Shown piece by piece: positions 21,553 to 30,738 of a stretch of 64,000 nucleotides of DNA (position 1 is its first letter; each line of letters opens with the position of its first letter). The notes below the pieces were generated by a model. The model did not search any database, was not told the DNA's origin, and saw nothing but the letters and a program-made list of their open reading frames with translations. This stretch comes from Lathyrus oleraceus. Lineage: Eukaryota; Streptophyta; Magnoliopsida; Fabales; Fabaceae. The position numbers and the translations under genes are program-made. Location: the NCBI RefSeq assembly GCF_024323335.1, contig NC_066580.1, forward strand, positions 88,707,391-88,771,390, given 5' to 3'.

Positions 21553-21797
21553 GTGATTTTTATTGTTTTCCTTTTATTACATGCATAATAAAGTCTTACA
21601 CTTTGCCTAAGGTGTAATGACTCATCTGTAGGGCCATCCATTTAGTTACATTTCGCAATTATTTTCATCATCAGTAAAGGACAGTTTTTGCAAACAATTT
21701 TGTGTTCTCTTTCTTTCAGTTATTTTTTACTTTTACAAAAAAATGGCAATGTTTCTTTTTCGTTTTTCTTTCCAAAAAATCTCGTTCTAAGGTAAAG
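21553..21797 (+). other. Predicted intron between protease and pol (element A)
   Basis: The donor GTGATT (21553) overlaps a TGA stop that ends the gag-pro frame. The acceptor AG at 21796-21797 precedes the pol frame starting with codon ATG at 21799. Joining is phase 2 and keeps frame; the intron is 245 bases. Elements B and C have introns of similar size, phase and place. An intron between pro and RT is established for Ogre. The exact acceptor here is inferred. Confidence 0.7.
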
Positions 21798-22430
21798 CAT
21801 GATCCTCCATCATGATCACCCGGATCTCACTGCTAACGACACTGCTATGGCCAAGTATGACTTCGGCAATCCTATCTATCAAGCCGAAGAAGGGGTTGAG
21901 GAAGATTGTGAATTGCCTGAAGAGTTAGCCAGGTTGTTGAAACAGGAGGACTGAGCTATTGCACCTTATCAGGAGGTGACTGAGACCGTCAACATTGGTA
22001 CCAAAGACGACAAGAAAGAGATCAAGATCGGGGCCGGTCTATAGGCCGAGAGGAAAAGACCGTTGATCATGTACTTGATTGTGTTAGAAAGGTCAATGGG
22101 TTGTGTGCTCGGTCAGCGTGACGAGTCAGGTCGAAAAGAGCATGCAATATACTACCTTAGCAAAAAGTTTACCGATTGTGAACAAAGATACTCACTGCTC
22201 GAGAAAGCTTGTTGCGCTTTGGCATGGGCTGCTCGCTGACTAAGACAGTATATGTTGACTCACACGACTCTATTGATATCAAAGATGGATCCAGTCAAGT
22301 ATATTTTTGAAAAGCCAGCGCTTACCAGAAGGGTTGCTAGGTGGCAAATGATACTGACAGAGTATGACATCCAATACACTTCACAAAAAGCCATCAAAGG
22401 AAGTGTCTTGCCAGATTTATGCAGATAAAG
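21798..22430 (+). pseudogene. pol remnant of element A: N-terminus and RNase H part, RT deleted
   Basis: The pol N-terminus (DFGNPIYQAEE, EDCELPEELARLLKQE) matches elements B and C, then breaks near 22050. The next sequence is the RNase H segment (RPLIMYLIVLERSMGCVLG ... YYLSKKFTDCEQRYSLLEK ... KYIFEKPALTRRVARWQ), so the RT core is missing. In-frame stops occur at 21952 (TGA), 22042 (TAG) and in AAR*LRQ near 22238. A second deletion joins AIKGSVL to integrase sequence near 22410. Confidence 0.85.
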
Positions 22431-22838
22431 TGCACATCCTTCCAAGCCCAAAAAAAAATGTTGGGGCAACACCTTATCAGCTTGTATATGGCATGGAAGC
22501 AGTTCTTCCGGTTGAAGTCGAAATTCCTTCTTTGCGGATCCTGATGGATGTTAAGCTGGACGAAGCAGAATGGGTCCGTTCTCGATACAATCAGCTGAGC
22601 CTAGTTGAGGAGAAGAGACTAGCAGATATATGCCAGGGCCAACTATATCAGAGACGGATGAAGAGAGCATTTGATCAGAAAGTGCGCCCTCGGGAGTATC
22701 AAGTCGATGAACTGGTACTCAAAAGAATTCTTCCTCCTAACACAGATCTCTGGCGGAGCTCTGATGCTAACAACCATGGATGGCTAAGACTTCCCGTCCC
22801 CTGTCAACTCAGACGCAGTTAAAAAATACTTCGCATAA
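22409..22838 (+). pseudogene. Integrase remnant of element A, catalytic core deleted
   Basis: The end of the zinc finger (CQIYADKVHI) runs into the C-terminal part (GATPYQLVYGMEAVLPVEVE, RLADICQGQLYQRRMKRAFDQKV) across a deletion near 22445-22460 that removes all three DDE residues. A further short deletion near 22753 and a frameshift precede the terminal DAVKKYFA ending at TAA 22836-22838. Compare the intact core in element B at 13486-14376. Confidence 0.86.
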
Positions 22839-22849
22839 AATTGACCCGT

Positions 22850-23040
22850 TGGACAGTAAAAAGAATAGTCCAGGCAAAAAAGGGCATCCCGACGAACCAA
22901 AAAAAAAAGGGAATAAAGAGGTTTAGGCAAAAATTAGGGATAAAATGTACACCCGGTGAGTCGAAAACCCGAAAGGGAGGCTCAGGCAAAAAAGGGTATC
23001 CCGGTGGATTGAAAACCCAAAATGGCGGTCCACGCAAAAG
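22850..23040 (+). repeat. Four structured hairpin repeats directly after pol (element A)
   Basis: Four units each end in a stem strand followed by AGGCAAAA or a close variant. Outer stems differ but pair: TGGAC/GTCCA (22850-22872), AACC/GGTT (22895-22923), TGAG/CTCA (22957-22984) and GTGGA/TCCAC (23004-23033). Unit 3 keeps an inner CCC-GAAA-GGG stem-loop; units 1 and 2 have lost it. Element B has two units of the same design. It may be an RNA signal; the function is unknown. Confidence 0.72.
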
Positions 23041-24110
23041 TTAGGGAATAAGCGAATGACTGCAATATGAGTTCGTCCGTGTTCTATCACCGTTTCATTC
23101 AATCCGTCAATCTCCTAAAGTTAAAGATCGACTAATCATCCACTTCAGAAAGCAAGATGAGCAGAACGTCCTGAGGACATACGAGCCATAGCAAAGTCGA
23201 AACTCAGTGGGACCCGTATCCACGTTGCCATTAGGATATTTTTCTTTTGTTCAAATTATAGTGATCACCTCTTTCTAGGGATCATCTTCCTGATATACTC
23301 GCCTATTCCTGGCACAAATTTTTCAACCATTAAAAGTCGAATAATTCAGTTAAAGAGTCTCTTTTATTTTTCATTTATCAGTTTGTTTGCAAAAGATGTC
23401 TGAATTCTTGATGAAACATATTGCATTTGAATATAATGGTGGCTTTTGCAGATGACTTGCACAGGAAAACATTTAAAACTGCTTTGAATGTGCTTAATCC
23501 CGGACGGTGAATTCAAACCGAGTAATTCCCCGGAGCATACGTGTATTTTCTGGTTACAGGTTACAAGAACTGGATGCGAAGTCATGAATTCCCATCCCCA
23601 AGCGGTTGACAAAGTCTCTCCTCAGCAGAGCATGCTCCCCAGTAGAGTTGCACCTTGTATCCCCAGTAACAGCGAAGTAGTTGCATACCCAACAAACAAG
23701 AGGATGGTGTTCCTAGTGTTCATCTCTTCCCCCAGCAGATTATTTTTAACAGATTCGTTTTGATCCCCAGCTTGAGGACGATTAGCAAGTTCATATCCCC
23801 AGCAAAGGTCGATTCCCGCGACATTTCCCCAGTGAAGTCTCCAAGAAAAGCTCTCATGGTTGATACTTCCCCAGCAAGGTCAACTCCCCAGAGAGAAGCC
23901 GATTTATTTTCGGTGGCTCATTGGTCCCGGCAGACGGATCATTCCCCACAGAGCATTCAAGGATTGATACAGCCATTCGTTCCCTCTCGAAGTTTGCTTC
24001 CCCAAGCAGATTTCTTTTTGCATCATGCATAACATTCGCACGTATATCATACCAAGCATACACATAAGCTGATAAACAGGTTCTTCAGAGCAGACTGAAG
24101 AATTACACTA
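23041..24110 (+). other. 3'UTR of element A, CCCCAG-rich part
   Basis: No coding frame is supported. Between about 23600 and 24010 the motif TCCCCAG or close variants recurs roughly ten times (for example near 23635, 23660, 23738, 23763, 23797, 23825, 23868, 23885, 23943 and 23999). One copy, TCCCCAGTAGAGTTGC near 23636, closely resembles the reverse complement of the element's own PBS. The stretch 23041-23600 holds nothing I recognise. Confidence 0.65.
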
Positions 24111-24123
24111 CAACCAAAGTCAC

Positions 24124-25165
24124 GAGATCCAGCCAGAGGATCAAGTATGACTGATCCAACCTGAGGGTCATTTTGAAGATTCAGCCTGAGAATCGTGTTC
24201 TAGTGATCCAGCCTGATGGTCATTTTGAATATCCAGCCAGAGGATCGAGTGAGTGTGATCCATCCTGAGGTTCATTTCGAAGATTCAGCCTGAGAATCAT
24301 TTTCCAGTGATCCAGCCTGAGGGTCATTTTGAAGATTTAGCCTGAGAATCGTGTTCCAGAGAGCCAACCTAAGTTTCAAGTTGAAGATTCAGCCAGAGAG
24401 TCGCCTACGAGCGTTATTTCCCCAGCAAGCCAGCCAGAGGAAAACCAACCTACAAGAGGATCCAGCCCGCGGATCGCAATTTAAAAACAAAGTCTAATTG
24501 AAGAGTCGTTACAACATGTTCTAGCCTGAGGAATATGTACGAAGCCCGAAAAATAGGATATTCTCGAAGCTGCATATCTAACATGAAGATTGTAGATTTC
24601 GAAAGAGGGTCAACCAGCGCATGCCTCAGATGCGAGATCCTGATGATGGGATTTTATCATCAAAACAATCCAGATCTATCCAGAAGATCGAAATAGATTC
24701 AGCCAGAGAATCAAAGAGAGTAGATTCAGCCAGAGAATCGCAACAATCCAGATCTAGCCAGAAGATCAAAGTCAGGTCTAGCCCGAAGACCGAGAATAGA
24801 TTCAGCCTGAGAATCGAAACAAAGTAGATTTAGCCAGAAGATCGAAGTCAGGCCTAGCCCGAAGACCGAAAATAGATAGATTCAGCCAGAGAATCAAAGA
24901 AAATAGATTCAGCTAGAGAATCAATCGAAGAAGATCTAGCCAGAAGATCGAAACAGATTCAGCCAGAGAATCAATCGAAGACAGATCTTCGAAGTCATGT
25001 CTAAACAGAAGACAAAATCGTATCCAGCCCGAGGATCAAAATCGTATCCAGCCCGAGGATCAAATTTAATATCCAACCAGAGGACCAAATTGAGTATAGA
25101 TTCAGCCAGAGGATTGAAACTCCAGATTAAGTCAGAAGACTGATTCAGATTCAGCCAGAGGATCA
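24124..25165 (+). repeat. Micro-hairpin array with constant AGCCNGA loop and covarying stems
   Basis: About 30 units of 17 bases lie mostly 20-45 bases apart. Each is a 5-bp stem around AGCC(A/T/C)GA. Examples are GATTC-AGCCAGA-GAATC, GATCT-AGCCAGA-AGATC, GGTCT-AGCCCGA-AGACC, GATCC-AGCCCGA-GGATC and TGTCT-AAACAGA-AGACA. Single-arm changes are mostly G-T wobbles. It sits in the 3'UTR of element A, ending about 150 bases before the PPT. Tandem repeats in Tat/Ogre 3'UTRs are known; I know of no report of this covarying design. Confidence 0.85.
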
Positions 25166-25313
25166 GAAGAAAAAACAGCGAGATGTATTTTCAATATTGT
25201 TGCGGTGTTCTTAGAGCGCAAATTTTTGGTTTGTCTTTGGTATTCAATCACAGCTCGCCCTGTTTGTCTGATAAGCTGTTCGCTTTCATCCTGCTCGGGT
25301 TACCTGATGATTG

Positions 25314-25325
25314 AATAGGGGCAGC
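25314..25325 (+). other. Polypurine tract of element A
   Basis: AATAGGGGCAGC directly precedes the 3' LTR and shares ATAGGGGCA with the element B PPT. Confidence 0.85.
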
Positions 25326-27136
25326 TGTAACAACCCAAAATTTGCCCTCCTCATTCATGCCTTCATTTTTCATTTCATTTAACATTTCATATTGCATTTC
25401 ATCGCGTCAATCAGAATCGAATCCGAGAAGCTTGAACATCATCCAAGACACTTTGTGGGTTCTACCCGGATGATCGGTCAACGCAAGGAAAGACTTGAGT
25501 TACTTCCAACAGGTTCAAATGGGGCCTATTCACCACGCAAAACGCAAGCTTGAAGGAGAAAAAGGTAAAGCCTGAGATGTCATGCTCGCTAGGCGAGCAG
25601 AATGCTTCGCCTAGCGAAGAGGACTGTCATGCTCGCTAGGCGAAGAGTACGCGTTTCCAGAAAGTAACAGAGACATTTTAGGCTTAAGTTGCCCTCATTT
25701 TGAGCCCACCAGCCACGAAATCAGTCTATAAATACCAGAGTTTTCATTGAAACAGAACCCCGGGAGAAAAAGAGAGAGAAAAAGGAGACCTACGAGCTAA
25801 TCTGCAGCAACCTCCGATCAGGTTTGCCCTTATTCCCATTACTCTTATGCTCTCAATTTGAATTATGAATATATGAGGTATCGTTTGTTTTCTCCCACGG
25901 GTTTAAATATGCATGAATGTTAACAATACCTTGAATGTTTAATCGTTTCGTTTCTGATATGGATACCACAGGGTTTGGGATTATGGAGATCGAACTGTTA
26001 TCAAGGAAGAAATTGAAACCCGCAGGCCTTCGCTAGCCGCTTCGCTAGGCGAGCCTGCAGCGAAGCTTCGCTTAGCCTTCGCTAGGCGAGACAGTAGCGA
26101 TCGCACAGTAGCTTCTGTTTATTCTAATATGTTTTGTGTTCAGCATGACATTGTTTTCTCTTTATTTCATCTTGTTTGTCTAACCTGTTTATTGAGTTTT
26201 TGTGAGGGCTCAAATGACTCTTGCAGAGATGGTTTTCCTGGTATTCCACTTTATTTATGGGGAACCACCTGAAGGTCTATTCCGATTACTTATACTGACT
26301 CTCTTTCTTTGATGATGCTTAGCTTGGAAGGATCTCTGGGTTTCTCGTTCCTTTAATTACTGTTACTCCGGATCTTTATCCATGCGGTAGACCTCTTAAT
26401 CCCTTTATTTTTCCCGCATTTTACCGCTTTCTTAGCTGGAAGACCTCAATAGGAGGCAATGTTTTCGTGTGTTTACTTTTTGCAGGTTCCTTCGCCTAGG
26501 ACTCCTTTTTGCATGCGCGTTCCTACAACGCAAACAAACCCATTGATTTTTCTTCTCCTAACAACACGTTAACTCCTTCTACTACAGGCGAGTAAGTCTC
26601 CAAAGGTCGAGCATCTGGTAGATTGCGTAGTAACTTCGTTCGTCCAAAACCCAACCCTTAACCCGTAGTTAGCCGAACTACGGCTTGCTCTGATTCTCAT
26701 TCCAGATGAGATACGTAGGCATAAGACGCGATGTCTTAGCGAGCACACTTTCCCCTAACCCTTAGGCAGCCGAGCTACGAAGACTCTGATTCTCATGTTC
26801 ATATGAGATACGTATGCAGTGGATGCGACATCCGTGCGAGTCATTTTCTTTTGACCCTTTTTAATAAATAACATATTAGATAAACCCACACCCTTTAGAC
26901 GAAAACTACAAAAGTGGATCCCGTAGAGTACTACGGACGCGTAGGGGTGATAATACCTTCCCTTCGCATAATCGACTCCCGAACCCGAGATTTGGTTGCG
27001 AGACCTTGTCTTTTCCTTTCCTTTTTCCAGGTTTACTTCGAGCGTTTCCTTTCCCCCCCTTTGGGATAAATAACGCACGGTGGCGACTCTTCTGTCTTTT
27101 CTTTTTCGCCGGTTGTGTTTTTCGCAGGTTGCGACA
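25326..27136 (+). repeat. 3' LTR of element A (1,811 bp)
   Basis: It runs from TGTAACAACCC to TTGCGACA and is followed by the CTCGG target duplication. It carries TATAAATA at 25727-25734 and better preserved inverted repeats than the 5' LTR (GCTCGCTAGGCGAGC near 25583, CTTCGCCTAGCGAAG near 25604). Part of it (26906-27136) extends the minus-strand RT frame of element B by chance. Confidence 0.94.
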
Positions 27137-28300
27137 CTCGGTCCAGTCATGAGACTGATCTTTCCGGAGGAGCTTGAATATCGGTGCACATGTGGCAGGC
27201 ATGTGTGATATGAATCTGGAAATATAATTCAAGCGGCCAAGAAAACCTCGGACTTGCTTCTCAGTTTTGGGCGCAAGCATCTCTTGTATTGCTTTGACCT
27301 TTGCAGGATCAACCTCAATACCTCTTTCACTGACAATAAAGCCCAATAATTTGCCAGAACGGACTCCAAATGTACACTTATTGGGATTCAGACGAACTTT
27401 ATACTTTCTCAAACGCTGGAAAAGCTTCAATAAGTGCTCTACATGTTCAACTTCCATTCTCGACTTAGAAATCATATCGTAAACATATACCTCAATCTCC
27501 TTGTGCATCATATCATGAAACAAGGTAGTCATAGCTCGTTGATATGTGGCTCCGGCGTTCTTCAAATCGAAGGGCATCACTCGATAATAGAATGTTCCCC
27601 AAGGTGTGATGAATGTTGGCTTCTCCATATCCTCGGGTGCCATTTTGATCTGATTATATCCGGAAAATCCATCCATAAATGAGAAGACATTGAATTTAGT
27701 TGTATTATCTACCAACATATCAATATGTGGTAGAGGGAAACCATCTTTTGGACTAGCTTTATTCAAGTCTCTATAGTCCACGCACATCCGTACTTTTCTG
27801 TCTTTCTTAGGCATGGGCACAATATTGGCCACCCATTGAGGATATGTAGAAGTCACCAGAAACCCCGCATCAATTTGCTTCTGAACTTCCTCTTTGATCT
27901 TCACTGCCATATCAGGATGAGTTCTTCTAAGCTTCTGCTTCACAGGCACGCACTCAGGCTTCAAGGGTAGGAAATGTTGCACAATATTAGTATCTAGACC
28001 CGACATGTCTTCATACGACCAAGCAAAGACGTCAACATATTCTCGTAGCAATTCAATCAACCCCTTCTTAACAGATTCTTCCAGGAGTGCCCCAATCTTC
28101 ACTTCGCGAACACAATCTTCAGACCCCAAATTAACTGTTTCCAGGTTATCAAGATGTGGCTGAATGATCTTCTCTTCATGCTCAAGTAGACGGGTAATCT
28201 CATCAGGAATATCTTCATCATCATCCTCTTCGGCCTCAAATACAGGAACTCAAAGTTGGGAGATGGTGTTGGATCATTATGTTCAATGGGTTTGATCAAC
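27137..28300 (-). pseudogene. RT region of element B pol (upstream of the element A insertion)
   Basis: After the intron acceptor the frame gives the pol N-terminus, then RT: RRTHPDMAVKIKEEVQKQ, VRMCVDYRDLNKASPKDGF, FMDGFSGYNQIKMAPED, FGVRSGKLLGFIVSERGIE and the thumb, stopping at DQSHDWTE where element A begins. The active-site box reads YVYD instead of YVDD (changed codon 27479-27481), so one catalytic Asp is lost. A frameshift near 28245 separates the first codons. The rest of pol resumes at 15480. Confidence 0.92.
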
Positions 28301-28564
28301 CTGCATAATGATTTTGGATATGAAAAGCTTTAGAAATCAAGCAAGGCAAATCATTATGTAGATGAAAAGATTGATTTTTTTCTACTTTTAGGGTTTTATA
28401 TGATCATCAATTTCATGCAAAAAGCAAAAAGGGAAAATAACTAGAAAAACAAACATTTAACATGAATTTATTGAATGAAAATATCATTGTATTAATGTTG
28501 CCAACAATGTCATCACTCCTCCCTTTGGCATGGGAGAAGGGTTTTTAAACAAAGTGATCATTAC
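28301..28564 (-). other. Predicted intron between protease and RT (element B)
   Basis: The donor GTAATG (28564 leftward) overlaps the TAA stop after HKST. The acceptor ATGCAG ends at 28301. The 264-base intron is phase 2, and joining keeps the frame into LIKPIEHNDP. The same arrangement is seen in A and C. Confidence 0.75.
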
Positions 28565-30171
28565 GTTGACTTGTGGATAACTGTAGGAATATCCACAACG
28601 ACCCAATTGTTGCAGATCCCTCCAAGGATAAAGAAATTGCCAGAATCCTCTGTATCTTCTTCCAAGACAGCAGCAGCTTCTTCCTCTTGACCTACGTGGA
28701 TGAAACCTCCACTCTTGAATAGCCCTCTCTCGTTGAAAACCCCATAAGAAAAGCCTATGCCAGCCCGGGATTAATTGTCTTCTAGCTCAATCATTTTTCC
28801 TAGACCAGCAATTGCACCACACTCAATGGCCAACTTCGTATCTCTGTTGGAAGTAAATGAAGGAGTTCTCTTCTCAACAGGCTCAGCTATAGATAAAGCT
28901 TGGAAAGGAGTTCCAACTTCATCCTCAACATCTATATATGAGAAGGAAGACAAGTGGCTAACCAGGAAAGCCTTTTCTCCCCCTACCACCACCAGTTTTT
29001 TATTATTCACAAACTTCAGCTTCTGGTGTAGGGTGGATGTAACGGCGCCCGCCTCGTGAATCCATGGTCTGCCTAAGAGACAGCTGTACGATGGATGAAT
29101 ATCCATAACCTGGAAGGTAATCTGGAAATCACTTGGTCCAATCTTGATTGGGAGATCAACTTCCCCAATCACAGTTTTTCGAGACCCATCGAAAGCTTTC
29201 ACAACTACCCCACTCTGCCTCATGGGAGGCCCTTGATATGACAGTTTTGAAAGAGTGGACTTTGGCAATACGTTTAGTGATGACCCAGTGTCCACCAGCA
29301 CATTGGACATGGCGTCGTCTCTGCAATTCATGGAGATGTGTAAAGCCAAGTTGTGGTCTCTTCCCTCCTCAGGGAGATCAGAGTCACAGAAACTCAAATT
29401 GTTACAAGCAGTGACGTTTGCAACAATGCTATCGAACTGTTCTATTGTGACATCATGATCTACATATGCCACATCCAAAACTTTCTGCAGAGCCTCTCTA
29501 TGTGGTTCTGAATTCAGAAGCAAAGATAATACCGATATTTTGAATGGCGTTTGTAGAAGCTGGTCTACAACATTGTACTCACTCTTCTTGATGAGCCTCA
29601 GCATCTCATCACAGTCTTCTTTCTCATTTCCACTAGGGCCAACAGAAGTAGGAGTTTTTAGTACAAAGGAGGGTTTAACAGCAAGTGCCGAATTCGGAGA
29701 ATTCACCGTATTCCCAATCGGGCGTTCAACAAAATCAGCGTTAGCTTGAGGTTTTGATGGCGCTGAAAATACACGACCACTGCGGATCAGACCACTTACG
29801 TCAGCAATATTCACAATAGAGGAGGATGGCAAAGTCACCTTTTTCCCATCTTCTACAGCAACGGCGAGGTAACGAAAGGGAATTGCTTTTTCAGAAGAAT
29901 ATGGTACTGGACTGGCAGGCTTGATGATAAGAACAGGAGAAACCTTCTGCTTGCTACCATCATACCTAATGGTAACAGGCTCGGGCATTCGGAATACTGG
30001 GGAAATTACGTTGACCTCTGGCTCATCTTCGTCAACATTCCTATTTTGAAGAATCTCAATGACTCCTTCATCCAGCATTTCCTGAAGATCCTTGCACACC
30101 TGGCGACAACCCAATCGGTTAACAGGGCATATTCGGCATCTATCATGATCGTGCTCATAATGACTGTATTC
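28565..30171 (-). pseudogene. Protease region of element B
   Basis: The frame opens with HDRCRICPVNRLGCRQVC and runs through a proline-rich part to the aspartic protease, with DTG at 29284-29292 in VLVDTGSSLNVLP and YSCLLGRPWIHEAG distally. TAA at 28771-28773 interrupts it before the last 70 or so codons (SYGVFNERGLFKSGGFIH ... HKST), which end at the intron donor. It would process Gag-Pol in the particle. It is continuous with gag in the same frame apart from a TGA at 30172-30174. Confidence 0.9.
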
Positions 30172-30733
30172 TCATAGCAAACGATGCAGCTCGACCAGAG
30201 ATTGTTGAATATGACTAACATATTTGACTTTGTATTTCCCAGGGCATCCCTGGACCATGTTGACAGATTTCCCATGCCCGGGCAATGGGTTCTTCTTCAC
30301 ATTAGGACCTACGTCCTCGAAACACAGAATTCCGCACCTTACAAGGTCTTGAACCTTGGTCTTCAACGGATAGCAATTCTCCACGTCGTGGCCAGGAGCA
30401 CCAGAATGGTAGACACAATGCAATTCGTGCTTATACCACCAATGAGGGTTAGCAGGTATAGCTGGTGGGTCTCTCGGAGTAATCAACTTCCTCTCTATCA
30501 AAGAGGGATATAATTCTGCGTACGTAATCGGAATAGGATCAAAAGTGACCTTTTTCCTCTCGTAACTCGTGCTAGTTGGATTACTGTTTTGAGGATGGTA
30601 GGCCTGCTGTTGCGGACGGTGTTGTTGTTTTTTATATTGCTGAGGTGGTTGTTGATTGTTGTTATGTTGCTGATACTATTGATTATCTCTGAAAACAGGT
30701 GATATGTGAGTCACCTGGTGCTGGTTACCGGCG
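30172..30733 (-). pseudogene. C-terminal gag of element B, downstream of the solo LTR
   Basis: It contains a Gln/Asn-rich segment, the block ITYAELYPSLIERKLITPR and a zinc knuckle of C-x2-H-x5-H-x4-C form (CVYHSGAPGHDVENC). A TAG near 30676 and the TGA at 30172 break the frame. The N-terminal gag lies at 35541-36667 on the other side of the solo LTR, and the frame is continuous across it. Confidence 0.88.
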
Positions 30734-30738
30734 GGACA

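Larger units (their letters stand above)
15486..27136 (+). mobile_element. Element A: internally deleted Tat/Ogre-like retrotransposon nested in element B
   Basis: The 11,651-bp element has 1.8 kb LTRs, PBS, leader, gag, protease, pro-pol intron, remnants of pol, a long structured 3'UTR and a PPT, with a perfect CTCGG target duplication. It has no ORF1, although its leader aligns with the element C leader. RT and the integrase core are deleted, so mobility would need enzymes in trans. In the first 100 bases the two LTRs differ at three positions by eye. Confidence 0.93.

Noticed and set aside
24621..24827. Small Ser/Arg-rich open frame
   Set aside because: It lies in the micro-hairpin array and its composition follows the repeat; no sign of coding constraint.
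24124..25165. CRISPR array
   Set aside because: Units are 17-base imperfect inverted repeats at irregular spacing in a plant retrotransposon 3'UTR, with no cas genes; not a CRISPR.
26906..27136. Lys/Arg-rich C-terminal extension of the element B RT frame
   Set aside because: This stretch is element A LTR read backwards; the fusion frame is a chance result of the insertion, as the same LTR segment gives a similar open frame at 17068-17289.
13185..28301. Host gene encoding integrase/RT-like protein
   Set aside because: All these domains fall inside LTR-bounded elements with PBS, PPT and target duplications, and they carry stops; not a domesticated gene.
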